From JAEWWD01 sp964440115 (GTDB taxonomy: Bacteria; Bacillota; Clostridia; Christensenellales; CAG-138), in contig CAYTPV010000003.1 of assembly GCA_964440115.1 (NCBI GenBank), positions 186,001-250,000 on the forward strand: a stretch of DNA of 64,000 nucleotides. Reading direction: 5' to 3'. How positions within the stretch are numbered: position 1 is the first letter of the stretch; each line of letters begins with the position of its first letter. Shown here one piece after another: positions 33,272 to 41,764 of this stretch. The notes under the pieces are model-generated. The model ran no database searches, was not told the DNA's origin, and worked only from the letters and a program-made list of their open reading frames with translations. The position numbers were made by a program, and so were the translations under genes.

Positions 33272-34219
33272 TTATCCTCCTATTCGGTCCATGCCCCTGT
33301 TGGGCGCGAACCCTTCTGTGAATGTGTGCCCGAGAGGCTTGCCGTAAATGGCTTCCCGAATAACGCGGATGAGCGCGGTATCGTCCTGCTGCGCAAGCGC
33401 TTCCCGCAGCGATACCTCGCGGTTATCGCCGAGGCAGGGCCGCAGCGTGCCGTCGCTTGTCACGCGCACGCGGTTGCAGTTGCCGCAGAACTTGTGCGAT
33501 ACGGGGCTGATAAAGCCCACGCGCCCCAGATGTCCTGCAACCTGATATTCCTCGGCCGGCTGACCGAAATAGCGCGGCGGCAGCGGTACAAGCCACGGCC
33601 GCGCGGCAATAATGGCATTCGGGTCCACACGGAGGGACATATCCCCCATGGCGTTCATGGGCATAAGCTCAATAAAGCGCACATCCAGTTGCTTGTCCTT
33701 GGTGAGCGCAATAAAATCGTCTACCTCGTCGTCATTCACGCCACGCAGCAGTACGGCGTTGAGCTTTAAAGGCAGAAGACCTGCCTCAATCGCTTCGTCT
33801 ATGCCTGCAAGCACCGGTGCCAATTCGCCGCCCGTCAGCTCGCGGTATCTCTCGGGACGAAGAGAATCCATGCTGATGTTCAGCCTGGAAAGGCCTGCGT
33901 CTTTTAGCTTTTTCGCCATGCCCGGCAAATGCTGGGCGTTTGTCGTCATGGCCAGCTCGCGGATGCCTTCGGTGGCATGCAGCTGCGATATGATCTCAAG
34001 AAGATCCTTGCGCAGTATGGGTTCGCCGCCCGTCAGCCGTATTTTATCCACACCGAGGCTTGTCATTGCACGCGCGATGCGAACAAATTCCAAAGAGGAA
34101 AGTTCCCGCTGTTTAGGGCAGCCGCCTTCGCCTTTGCGGCAATAGGTACAACGCAGCGTGCACCGCTCTGTCAGCGACAGCCGCAGATATTCAATGCTGC
34201 GCCCCAGTTGATCTTTCAT
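33272..34219 (-). CDS. moaA: GTP 3',8-cyclase MoaA
   Basis: 315 residues, full length. A radical-SAM enzyme that starts molybdenum cofactor synthesis from GTP. The first cluster site is Cys20-x3-Cys24-x2-Cys27 (CTLRCTYC). The second cluster site near the C-terminus is CGNCNRVRVTSDG followed by a third Cys in TLRPCL. Its ATG overlaps the moaC stop by four bases. The partner MoaC acts next in the pathway. Confidence 0.96.
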   Translation of the reverse strand: MKDQLGRSIEYLRLSLTERCTLRCTYCRKGEGGCPKQRELSSLEFVRIARAMTSLGVDKIRLTGGEPILRKDLLEIISQLHATEGIRELAMTTNAQHLPGMAKKLKDAGLSRLNISMDSLRPERYRELTGGELAPVLAGIDEAIEAGLLPLKLNAVLLRGVNDDEVDDFIALTKDKQLDVRFIELMPMNAMGDMSLRVDPNAIIAARPWLVPLPPRYFGQPAEEYQVAGHLGRVGFISPVSHKFCGNCNRVRVTSDGTLRPCLGDNREVSLREALAQQDDTALIRVIREAIYGKPLGHTFTEGFAPNRGMDRIGG

Positions 34220-34698
34220 TGATCTTCCCCAGTCCTTCGATACTCGCCGGATTTTCCTCCGGTCTTTTTCAAAAGCTGCACCGTTTCAACAGTCATGCCG
34301 CGGTCCACAGCTTTGCACATATCGTAAACAGTCAGCGCCGCGACGGAGGCCGCCGTCAGCGCTTCCATTTCCACACCCGTTTTATGGGAGCAGCGCACAG
34401 TGGCAGTCACCCGCACACAGTCCGGCTCGCTTGCAGTGAGTTCTACTTCCGCGCCGTCAATCGGAATGGGATGGCATAACGGGATCAGTTCGTGCGTACG
34501 CTTTGCGGCCATGATGCCCGCAACGCGGGCCACCGCGAACACATCGCCCTTGGGCATTGAACCCTGTTGTATGAGCGTAAGTGTTTCGGGCAGCATGCGC
34601 ACAACGGCCTGAGCGACAGCTTCCCGCCGCGTGGCCGTCTTTTCTCCCACATCCACCATATGTGCTCTGCCCTGCTCGTCCAGATGCGTCAGTTCCAT
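34216..34698 (-). CDS. moaC: Cyclic pyranopterin monophosphate synthase MoaC
   Basis: 160 residues, full length. It converts the MoaA product into the pyranopterin precursor. The start MELTHLDEQGRAHMVDV matches the family N-terminus, and the catalytic region ELIPLCHPIPI and KTGVEMEALTAASVAAL are present. The spacing between the strong GGGAGG and the ATG is short (three bases). Longer frames upstream do not match the family. Confidence 0.95.
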   Translation of the reverse strand: MELTHLDEQGRAHMVDVGEKTATRREAVAQAVVRMLPETLTLIQQGSMPKGDVFAVARVAGIMAAKRTHELIPLCHPIPIDGAEVELTASEPDCVRVTATVRCSHKTGVEMEALTAASVAALTVYDMCKAVDRGMTVETVQLLKKTGGKSGEYRRTGEDQ

Positions 34699-34792
34699 AT
34701 GCCTCCCCCCGGGCGCCGTCAACAGCAGCCCGTTGATCCAAAATATCCCCCCATTGTGTAAGATACCACTTGCATCAGATTTTCGCAATATG

Positions 34793-36148
34793 TCAGATCA
34801 CGCGAATGCTGCGCCACCTGCCGCTGCGCCAGCGGATGAGGAATGCGGCAGTGCGCGCAATCCAATCGATATACATGGCGTACCATACGCCGATTGCGCC
34901 CAACCCCATATGAACGGCCAGCACATAGCTCAGTACAACCCGGAACGCCCACATGGAGACGACGGATACGATCATGGTGAAGCGAACGTCACCCGTCGCG
35001 CGCAGCGCGTGGCCAAGCGGAAACGAAGTGGGCCAGAACAGCACCTGCGCGATGGCGAGCGAAATCAGCAGATCCCTCGCCAGTTCCGCCGCCGCGGGTT
35101 CCAAACCGAACAGACGCACGAGATTGCCTGCAAATAGAATCAGGCCCGTACTGAGTACGATTTTGGCCGCATATGTCATGAGCATCATGCGCACGACATT
35201 TTTACCTGCCTGTCCATCCTCCCCCGCGCCCATGCACTGCCCCACGACCGTAATCATGGCAAGACCTATCGCGGTACCCGGCACCATGACCATGTTGCTG
35301 ATACTGCTCGCAATTGCGTTGCCCGCGATTGCCGCGGTGCCAAAACCGGCCACAATGCCCAGCGTCATCAGCCTGCCGATATGGAACATGCCGTTTTCAA
35401 GTCCGCTGGGGATACCGATGTTGAGTATGCGCCTGACCATATCCGGCATATACCGCCATTTTTTTGAAAGTTCGATCCAAACGGGGTAATGATGGCTGTC
35501 GATGAGCCGGTACATCACATACGCCGAAAGCGTACGCGAAAGCAGCGATGCAATGCCCGCCCCCGCGACGCCCCAATGGAATACATAGATCATGATGGAA
35601 TTGCAGCCGATGTGTACGACATTCATGAACAGCGCGGTCATCATGGCGACCTTGCTGTTGCCCATGGCGCGGAATATGCCGGCTATGGAATTGTACACGG
35701 CAAGAACCGGGTAAGAAGCGGCGGATAAATAAAAATACAGCCGTGCGCTGTGCATGACATCCGGCTCAATATTGCCGAACAGCAGGCGCAGCAGAACGCC
35801 GTTGCTGATCATGGCAAGCGCCGTAAGCGCCACGGAAGACAGCGTTACCACGACAAGAAGCTGGCTAGCAGCCTCCCTCGCGTCGTCCGTGTTCTGTCTG
35901 CCGAGATATTGCGCAATGACAACAGCGCCGCCCGATGAAAGCGCCGCCAGTACCTGTATCATAAGATTGTTGATCGAATCCACCAGCGAAACGCCGGATA
36001 CGGCCGCTTCGCCCACCCCTGAAATCATCACCACGTCCGCGAGGCCGATCATCATGGCAAGCGCCTGTTCAACCATCATGGGCACAATCAGCTGTACGAG
36101 CGCCCGAAAAGAAAACAGAGGCCGCGTCAGCGGCTGTTCAAGCTGCAT
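34793..36148 (-). CDS. MATE-family multidrug exporter
   Basis: 451 residues, full length, with 12 predicted membrane helices in two halves. It would export cationic compounds in exchange for Na+ or H+. The N-terminal MVEQALAMMIGLADVVMIS and the inner-half VPGTAIGLAMITVVGQCMGAG are typical MATE landmarks. The cargo cannot be told. It is 19 bases after the DarA gene and probably cotranscribed with it, so c-di-AMP signalling and efflux may be linked; this is inference. Confidence 0.93.
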   Translation of the reverse strand: MQLEQPLTRPLFSFRALVQLIVPMMVEQALAMMIGLADVVMISGVGEAAVSGVSLVDSINNLMIQVLAALSSGGAVVIAQYLGRQNTDDAREAASQLLVVVTLSSVALTALAMISNGVLLRLLFGNIEPDVMHSARLYFYLSAASYPVLAVYNSIAGIFRAMGNSKVAMMTALFMNVVHIGCNSIMIYVFHWGVAGAGIASLLSRTLSAYVMYRLIDSHHYPVWIELSKKWRYMPDMVRRILNIGIPSGLENGMFHIGRLMTLGIVAGFGTAAIAGNAIASSISNMVMVPGTAIGLAMITVVGQCMGAGEDGQAGKNVVRMMLMTYAAKIVLSTGLILFAGNLVRLFGLEPAAAELARDLLISLAIAQVLFWPTSFPLGHALRATGDVRFTMIVSVVSMWAFRVVLSYVLAVHMGLGAIGVWYAMYIDWIARTAAFLIRWRSGRWRSIRVI

Positions 36149-36167
36149 ACTATCCTTCTATTTTGGA

Positions 36168-36497
36168 TTAAATTTTTAAACACTGCTCCGCGTCCACAAC
36201 AAACACAGTCGCGCCTCCCACCGTAACAAGCACGGGGGAATGCAGGCTGTCGGCGCTTACGCCCGGCAGGGCATATGACGCTGTTGTCCATACCTCACGG
36301 CGTGAGGATTCGTTTTTGATAATTTCCAGTGTTTCCTGCAGGCGATCCTCTTCCACACCGATCATCAGCGTTGTGTTTCCCCCGCGCAGCACGCCGCCCG
36401 AGCTTGAAATACGCGTTACGCTGAGTTTATGCTGCACAAGCGCTTTGGTAAGGTTTTTTACGTCGTCCTTCTGTACAATCGCAAACAACAGTTTCAT
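36168..36497 (-). CDS. darA: Cyclic-di-AMP receptor, DarA/PstA type
   Basis: 109 residues, full length. A PII-like trimer that binds c-di-AMP. The N-terminal MKLLFAIVQKDD, the SSGGVLRGGNTTLMIGVE segment and the C-terminal GGATVFVVDAEQC match the family closely. The partner protein is not known in most bacteria. The ATG follows AAGGGG. The gene leads into the MATE exporter gene. Confidence 0.95.
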   Translation of the reverse strand: MKLLFAIVQKDDVKNLTKALVQHKLSVTRISSSGGVLRGGNTTLMIGVEEDRLQETLEIIKNESSRREVWTTASYALPGVSADSLHSPVLVTVGGATVFVVDAEQCLKI

Positions 36498-36658
36498 GAC
36501 CGCACCCCTTCCTCATCGCGCATCCCACCCAGGATCTGCTTTCAGGCTTCCGACATAAACCATATATACCCTCCATCAAAGTATATCGGCATACGGCAGT
36601 GTGTGCAAGCCTGACGCCGATGATATGCCTAAATATACATTTGGATTTGTTTGGTTTT

Positions 36659-37717
36659 TCAGATACTTTGCAGACCGGAACGCATGACTGACTGTCTGAG
36701 AAACGGTTGATACATGGCTGGAGATTTCAAATTCTTCATGAGCAGATTGAGCTTGATATCCAACGCCTTGCGTTTATATCTATCCAAAAATCCGTCCATT
36801 CCGTCCTCAAGGCACTCAGCCAGGTATAACGAGCTTTTTAATGCATAACTGATACCTTCTGCAGAGCTGGGGCTGATCGCGCCGGCGGCTTCTCCAATCA
36901 GAGCGACACTGCCCCTGCCTGCACAGAACTGCGATATTTTCTTAGGCCGATAAATAAACGCACCTTCAGTTTTGATTTTATGATCAAACTGAAAGCCTTT
37001 GCGCATCAATTTTGTTTTTAAAATCGAGAATTTTTCCCATGGGTTTTCATCTGGTCTAAGGGCTGAACCCAACAGCAGACAATTCTCCTTCGGTATGATC
37101 CAGGAATAGAAGTCAGTGATTTCTTCATCAAAGATTGCAGTAAAATACGGAATATGATGCGGGTACTCAAACCATTCCTGAATCGAGATGTACTTTTCAG
37201 GTGCATTTGTATGATTTCCGATGATCTTTCTTACCCTGGAATTTGCGCCGTCGGCACCGACGATTATTTTTGCTTTTGCAAATGTCTCCTTTTTATTATG
37301 AATATATCTGACCTCATACCCTCCCGGTATTTGAGCGAAGTCTAAAAACATGGAGTTGAATATTTTATCAATACCAGGCGGCAGTATGGAAACCATCCAC
37401 CTGTCAAATTTCTGCCTGTCCATATTAAAATAGAATCTCTGATACAGCCTCTCGATGTTTTGGCCTAGATCAATGGCCCTTACGGCAAAAAGCTGCGGAT
37501 TTACCAGAATGTCTTTGGGCAGCGATAACCCCAGCTTCGCAATCATTTTCTGCGCATCCGGGGCCAATAATCCCCCGCAGCATTTGTTTACATGGTTTTG
37601 AGAATTCTCATTCTCCAGATCCCGTTTATCCAGTAATAGAACCTTATATTGATGGGCAATCAAACGCGCCAAATTCGCCCCCGCGGGGCCTGATCCAACA
37701 ATGGCGACATCATACAT
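36659..37717 (-). CDS. Geranylgeranyl-reductase-like FAD-dependent oxidoreductase
   Basis: 352 residues. FAD-binding motif VAIVGSGPAGANLARL at the N-terminus, GADGANSRVRK in the middle, and ALIGEAAGAISPSSAEGIS near residue 275, the layout of the geranylgeranyl reductase family. It may reduce isoprenoid double bonds or hydroxylate an aromatic substrate; the substrate is unknown. The ATG at 37717 follows GAGG by eight bases. The gene is AT-rich compared with neighbours and stands alone, which suggests transfer. Paired palindromes lie about 170-200 bases upstream. Confidence 0.85.
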   Translation of the reverse strand: MYDVAIVGSGPAGANLARLIAHQYKVLLLDKRDLENENSQNHVNKCCGGLLAPDAQKMIAKLGLSLPKDILVNPQLFAVRAIDLGQNIERLYQRFYFNMDRQKFDRWMVSILPPGIDKIFNSMFLDFAQIPGGYEVRYIHNKKETFAKAKIIVGADGANSRVRKIIGNHTNAPEKYISIQEWFEYPHHIPYFTAIFDEEITDFYSWIIPKENCLLLGSALRPDENPWEKFSILKTKLMRKGFQFDHKIKTEGAFIYRPKKISQFCAGRGSVALIGEAAGAISPSSAEGISYALKSSLYLAECLEDGMDGFLDRYKRKALDIKLNLLMKNLKSPAMYQPFLRQSVMRSGLQSI

Positions 37718-38132
37718 GAACTGCACCTCGATCTTTTTGTTTATTGCGGCATGTTAGGGCATATGAATTCGGCATTGCAGGATGCCCGAAAGCTTAGACA
37801 GTTTTTGAGCGCTGAGAACAGGAAGGTATCTTCCTTTAGGCGGTATCATAAGCCAGGATGCGCTTCTTGTCAACTCAAATCATATTGATTTTCAATAATA
37901 TTTTATTGATTTTCAATATATTCCGTCCGTTCAATGGAAGTGCAGGAACTTGTTTGATGCTCCCTGTGCAAAGCGCAGAAAAACATCGCGAATAACCGCG
38001 CCCGATAAGCGTTCTCTAAATCAGTATAATTTCTGGAAGTAATCTTTATATTTGCTATAAACTGCCCGCTTTTTCTGACGATACAAATAATATGCCTGAT
38101 TTATACAGGACTCTGCTGATGCGTGGGATGCT
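37718..38132. other. 415-base AT-rich intergenic region
   Basis: It holds the promoters of two divergent genes and the duplicated ATTGATTTTCAAT sites listed separately. No coding frame or tRNA was seen. Confidence 0.5.
37884..37917. promoter_or_regulatory. Duplicated palindrome ATTGATTTTCAAT
   Basis: Two identical 13-bp inverted repeats (37884-37896 and 37905-37917), starts 21 bp apart, i.e. two helical turns. The half-site ATTGA/TCAAT recalls Fur-type or other metal and redox operators in Firmicutes. The site lies between the flavoprotein gene and the diguanylate cyclase gene and could control either. Confidence 0.5.
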
Positions 38133-39386
38133 ATGAGATTGTTCAGTTCAATCAAATGTGATATCGATCAGGATATGCTTCCTGGTCTCTATAAACGCAT
38201 GGCGCTGGATAATATCAGGCGGGGCAGAATACTCGCCCTTTCCGCCATTATCGGTATGTCATTCTACGCACTGTTGAATATAGCTGCTGCTATTTTTCAG
38301 CTCAGCGACGAATATGCTTTTTTTACTTATCTGTCGGTGTACGCAGCCATTGTGGTCATCAACGTGCTGTTCCTGCTGTTTACGCAAGGCTTGAAGACAA
38401 TCGATCATCTGAGCGAACGGGAGATTGCCCGTGTAAACCTCTATATACTAATATATATAATATTGTTTATGACATGGGGCTGCATTGTTTCCATACTGAC
38501 GCAGTCCATGTACGGACAGCTTACCATGTTCATGATTACAATGATGATCTGCTCCATAGCGTTTCTATACGATGACAGCGTCATGCTAAGTGCATACCTC
38601 CTACCATTTATCGTGTTGGCCATAGGCATGCCGTTTTTTCAGCCCTCCAGAAAAGTTCTGCTGGGGAACTATGCGAACCTGCTGTTCTTTTTTGCGGCTT
38701 GCTGGCTGATGTCCCGCGTTGCTTTTAGAAAGCACTGCAGCGATTACGTGGGGCGCGCGCTGCTGGAGCGTACCAACAGCATGCTCGAGCGCCAGATGCG
38801 GCAGAATGAGCTGATGAACATACAGCTCGAGCAGGCAAACAGCCGGCTCAAACTGCTTTCACAATACGATGAACTGACAGGCGCCTCCAATCGCAGAAGT
38901 TTCCGAGATTTTATCACCGGGGCTCTGAGCAGGGATACGATGAGCTGCCGTCTTTCCATCATTATGCTTGATATCGATCACTTCAAAACGTATAACGACC
39001 AGCATGGACATGCCGAAGGCGACAAACTGCTTGTTCAGATTGCCGAACAAATACGACCGGAAATTATGGGTCCTGAGGATATACTGGTCCGCTGGGGCGG
39101 CGACGAGTTTCTTTTCGCCTCCCTGCGGGCGGATGAACAGGATTCCGCAGAAATAGCGGAACGTGTGCGGCAAAAGATACTCACACTGCCGATTGCATGC
39201 CATTCACCGGAAAGATCCGGTATTACCATCAGCAGCGGCATTTGCTGCCGCTCCATCCGCTGCAGGGACGATGTAAGCCACTGTATTGAACTTGCTGACA
39301 GGGCGCTGTATAACGCGAAATCCTCCGGCCGCAACTGCATCAGAACTTTCCCATCGCAGGAGTTTGCAGCACCTGCGATGGTATAA
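38133..39386 (+). CDS. Membrane diguanylate cyclase
   Basis: 417 residues. Six membrane helices (about 30-195), a coiled-coil linker (about 205-245), then a GGDEF domain (about 248-410). The active site RWGGDEFLFA is intact, as are DIDHFKTYNDQHGH and the NRRSF segment. It makes c-di-GMP from GTP; no RxxD inhibitory site is obvious upstream of the motif. The ribosome binding site is weak. A single gene, convergent with the GIY-YIG operon. Confidence 0.94.
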   Translation: MRLFSSIKCDIDQDMLPGLYKRMALDNIRRGRILALSAIIGMSFYALLNIAAAIFQLSDEYAFFTYLSVYAAIVVINVLFLLFTQGLKTIDHLSEREIARVNLYILIYIILFMTWGCIVSILTQSMYGQLTMFMITMMICSIAFLYDDSVMLSAYLLPFIVLAIGMPFFQPSRKVLLGNYANLLFFFAACWLMSRVAFRKHCSDYVGRALLERTNSMLERQMRQNELMNIQLEQANSRLKLLSQYDELTGASNRRSFRDFITGALSRDTMSCRLSIIMLDIDHFKTYNDQHGHAEGDKLLVQIAEQIRPEIMGPEDILVRWGGDEFLFASLRADEQDSAEIAERVRQKILTLPIACHSPERSGITISSGICCRSIRCRDDVSHCIELADRALYNAKSSGRNCIRTFPSQEFAAPAMV

Positions 39387-39395
39387 GGTCCTTCG

Positions 39396-39764
39396 TCAGG
39401 AAGGTTCCGAAGCTTTTTCTTTCCACAGTTCAAGCAGATCCGTCAGGTCTTCCCGAAACTCTTTGGTCGTTTGTTCGGGCTGCTTTTTGAGCGTTTCGAG
39501 TTCGACAATCTCAAAGCACTCACATCCGTATTGCCGCATCTGTTCCTGCAGTTCCTTTTCCATAAAAGGGTCCGCGTCCCGTTGAAGGCCGAGCTTCATT
39601 GTTTTGGCAAATTCCAGCTTGCTTCTCTGTCCCTTCATATTGGGGGTCGCCTGCGGCGCGCTTTTCCAGCCCGTTTTTGTATTGACAAAGCAAAATATGC
39701 CGCCTATTTCATCCTGTTCCTTGTACGCGCGTATGGCTGCGCGTCTATCCTGTTTGTTATCCAT
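39396..39764 (-). CDS. GIY-YIG-like nuclease family protein
   Basis: 122 residues. The core IGGIFCFVNTKTGWKSAPQATPNMKG has the GIY-like and YIG-like strands of small bacterial GIY-YIG family proteins, followed by a helix with ENxxL-like character. The canonical GIY and YIG are replaced by GIF and a diverged second strand, so catalytic activity is uncertain. The start MDNKQDRRA lies two bases after the stop of the HTH gene. It is the third gene of a small operon. Confidence 0.7.
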   Translation of the reverse strand: MDNKQDRRAAIRAYKEQDEIGGIFCFVNTKTGWKSAPQATPNMKGQRSKLEFAKTMKLGLQRDADPFMEKELQEQMRQYGCECFEIVELETLKKQPEQTTKEFREDLTDLLELWKEKASEPS

Positions 39765-39766
39765 AT

Positions 39767-40219
39767 CTATATTCCGCTCTCCTGTTCCCATTTGCTCAAT
39801 AGTTCATCCATGCGCACAAGACCGTTATCGTCCGCACGGCCGAGTATGCGTTTGAAACGTTCCGTGATTTTCAGCAGCCGCATCTCACGCTGCAGTTCTC
39901 CCAGCCTGAAATCCATTTGCTCCTGTTCGCTCGCGCTGTTCGCGCGAACCGCCCGAAGCGCCGAAATCTCCAGTTCCATGGAAATAGCGGTCGTTAATTC
40001 CCGCGCATACCGGCGTTCATCCGCAATGACATACTGCGGCACCGAAAAATAGGCGCCAAGCAACGCAAGCCGATCCGCCGGGATCGGCCGCCGCCCCTTG
40101 ATCCAATCCGTAAACTGCTGCGGCGAAATCGAGAGTTCCCGGCAAACGCCTATGGCGTTCTTTTTACCATGGAATATCAGATGTTCCAGCACCGTTTTTG
40201 TACGCAGTTCGGCTTGCAT
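39767..40219 (-). CDS. Helix-turn-helix DNA-binding protein
   Basis: 150 residues. An XRE-like helix-turn-helix spans residues about 10-60 (GVCRELSISPQQFTDWIKGRRPIPADRL), followed by a helical tail with charged coiled-coil character (about 75-140). It follows the DUF2087 gene by three bases and has GAGG upstream. Probably the regulator of its own operon, acting at the palindromes at 40540-40585. Confidence 0.85.
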   Translation of the reverse strand: MQAELRTKTVLEHLIFHGKKNAIGVCRELSISPQQFTDWIKGRRPIPADRLALLGAYFSVPQYVIADERRYARELTTAISMELEISALRAVRANSASEQEQMDFRLGELQREMRLLKITERFKRILGRADDNGLVRMDELLSKWEQESGI

Positions 40220-40222
40220 ACG

Positions 40223-40513
40223 TCAGTCCTCTTCCGCGATCCTATCCTGTGCGGGCGCGTCCGGGTTTTTCCAGTAACGGCTTCCGTTCGGCACGCGCAT
40301 GAGGAAGCCTTCATCCACCAGCTCGCGTCGCATCAGGAAATAATCGTTGAACGTATGCCATTCGCTTACAAGCGCGTTGACTTCCTTTTCCGTGTAGTCC
40401 CTGTCCTCAAATTTCTCATATACGTAGCGCAATACGGCAACGCGAGCCGCGCGCTTGACAGGCAATTGCTTTACTTTGCCCTCTTCATTCAAAAATATCT
40501 TGATGTCCTTCAT
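40223..40513 (-). CDS. DUF2087 family protein
   Basis: 96 residues. Residues about 15-80 match DUF2087 (VLRYVYEKFEDRDYTEKEVNALV and YFLMRRELVDEGFLMR), a small winged-helix-like domain usually linked to transcription regulators. The ATG follows AAGGAG. It is the first gene of the three-gene operon, right after the two palindromes at 40540-40585. Confidence 0.88.
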   Translation of the reverse strand: MKDIKIFLNEEGKVKQLPVKRAARVAVLRYVYEKFEDRDYTEKEVNALVSEWHTFNDYFLMRRELVDEGFLMRVPNGSRYWKNPDAPAQDRIAEED

Positions 40514-40539
40514 GACTTTACTCCTTATATCCGGTCAAA

Positions 40540-40585
40540 TGACGTATTTTATGTCATCAGTATACCATTGACGTAAAATATGTCA
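40540..40585. promoter_or_regulatory. Paired palindromes in the DUF2087-HTH-GIY promoter
   Basis: TGACGTATTTTATGTCA (40540-40556) and TGACGTAAAATATGTCA (40569-40585) are 17-bp near-perfect palindromes of the same TGACRTA type, 29 bp apart centre to centre. TTGACG in the second could serve as -35. The likely ligand is the HTH protein encoded in the operon. Confidence 0.7.
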
Positions 40586-40702
40586 AGTTTGTTTTTGAGG
40601 TAATTAAAACTGCGGACGTGCCCGTAACAGGCCGCCCGCAGTTCAACAGATCGGCGAAGCCTCCCCGTGGGTATGGGAGATTCGTAAATCTCCCATATTT
40701 AA

Positions 40703-40777
40703 TCCGATTTGGACGATTGATTGTGTGGCACAGCCACACAACATTCCTTGAAGAATACCGAATGTACCATTCGGGTG
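40703..40777 (+). repeat. Structured repeat family B, copy 1
   Basis: 75 bases nearly identical to 58231-58306. Two hairpins, TGTGTGGC/GCCACACA and CCGAATG/CATTCGG, are kept in both copies. It stands in a gene-free stretch (40586-40948) with several more stems: AAATGCCGC/GCGGCATTT, GCGTTTG/CAAACGC and CCCGAAAATGC/GCATTTTCGGG. Confidence 0.7.
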
Positions 40778-40911
40778 CATGTGCGTCAAATCGGCAGAAA
40801 AAATGCCGCCATGAGCGGCATTTAACCTACAAAGGTGGCGTTTGCGCCCAGAGGCCAAACGCATAGCTCCTTACTGAAATCCCGAAAATGCAAGCATTTT
40901 CGGGGGAAGAC

Positions 40912-40944
40912 CCATCGACAAAGTCTGCAGGACTTTGTCGATGG
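40912..40944 (-). repeat. Hairpin family E, copy 1
   Basis: A perfect 14-bp stem (40912-40925 with 40931-40944) and a five-base loop, beginning CCATCGACAAAGTC. A related hairpin with compensating changes lies at 58500-58531. It starts five bases past the stop of the AhpD-like gene and may also terminate that transcript, although no T run follows. Confidence 0.65.
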
Positions 40945-40948
40945 ATGT

Positions 40949-41542
40949 TTAGCGGTTGTGCGTGTAATGACCGGGGTTGGGCACCGCTTCAATCGTGCTG
41001 ACCCAGCGGTTGGTATAATTAAAATAGCCTGCCACAAACGCCGCTTCAAGTATCTCATGGTCGTTAAAGCCCGCATCGCGCAGGTTCTGTGCCTGTTCGG
41101 ATGTAATCTCACGCGGGCGTACGGTCACAAAATACGCGTAATCGCAGAGCGCGCGCTGCTTTTGCGTTAGCTTGGCGCTGCGATAATTATAGGTAAGTTG
41201 GTCCACCCATATGGGATCGCCTGTCAATCCCCGCAGCGCGTCGGCGTGCGTAGTCAGGCAATAGCAGCAGCCATTGACGGAGGATATGACAAGGCCCATC
41301 ATTTCTTTGTCTGCGTTGGAAAGATAGCAGGTATCCGGCGTAAACAGCGACGCCTTGAGCTGTAAAAACCCCATGTACTGCGAAGCGTTCAACGGCAGCA
41401 CTTTGAACAGGTTGTTGATAAAGCCCCAGTTTTCCTGCATGAACTCCACATTCTGTTCAAACACGGCGAAGTGTTCGTCGCAGATCTCATCACGGCACGG
41501 CGGCTGCAGGCAGGACATCTTCTCATCAAATACAAGGCCCAT
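40949..41542 (-). CDS. AhpD-like peroxidase-related protein
   Basis: 197 residues. A carboxymuconolactone decarboxylase/AhpD fold with the redox motif GCCYCLTTH (Cys-x2-Cys with His), typical of the uncharacterised peroxidase-related family. It probably reduces organic peroxides or another small substrate using the Cys pair. The ATG follows GGAGGG. A single gene, divergent from the TtcA-family gene. Confidence 0.9.
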   Translation of the reverse strand: MGLVFDEKMSCLQPPCRDEICDEHFAVFEQNVEFMQENWGFINNLFKVLPLNASQYMGFLQLKASLFTPDTCYLSNADKEMMGLVISSVNGCCYCLTTHADALRGLTGDPIWVDQLTYNYRSAKLTQKQRALCDYAYFVTVRPREITSEQAQNLRDAGFNDHEILEAAFVAGYFNYTNRWVSTIEAVPNPGHYTHNR

Positions 41543-41764
41543 GGCTCCATCCCTCCATCGATTTGTTTGGCGAATTGGAAAATACTCATTTCACAGACAG
41601 TATATCGCATACGCCTGCGTAATTCCAGAATTTCGGGCAGCTTCAGATGAGCGGTAAATAGCCTGTGCAAAGCAGTTTTGCCGCAGGATCAGCCTGTTTT
41701 CTCCTCTGTACAACATGCAGGCATACCGATATACTGTTATAGATAAAATGTGGGAGAAACCAAC

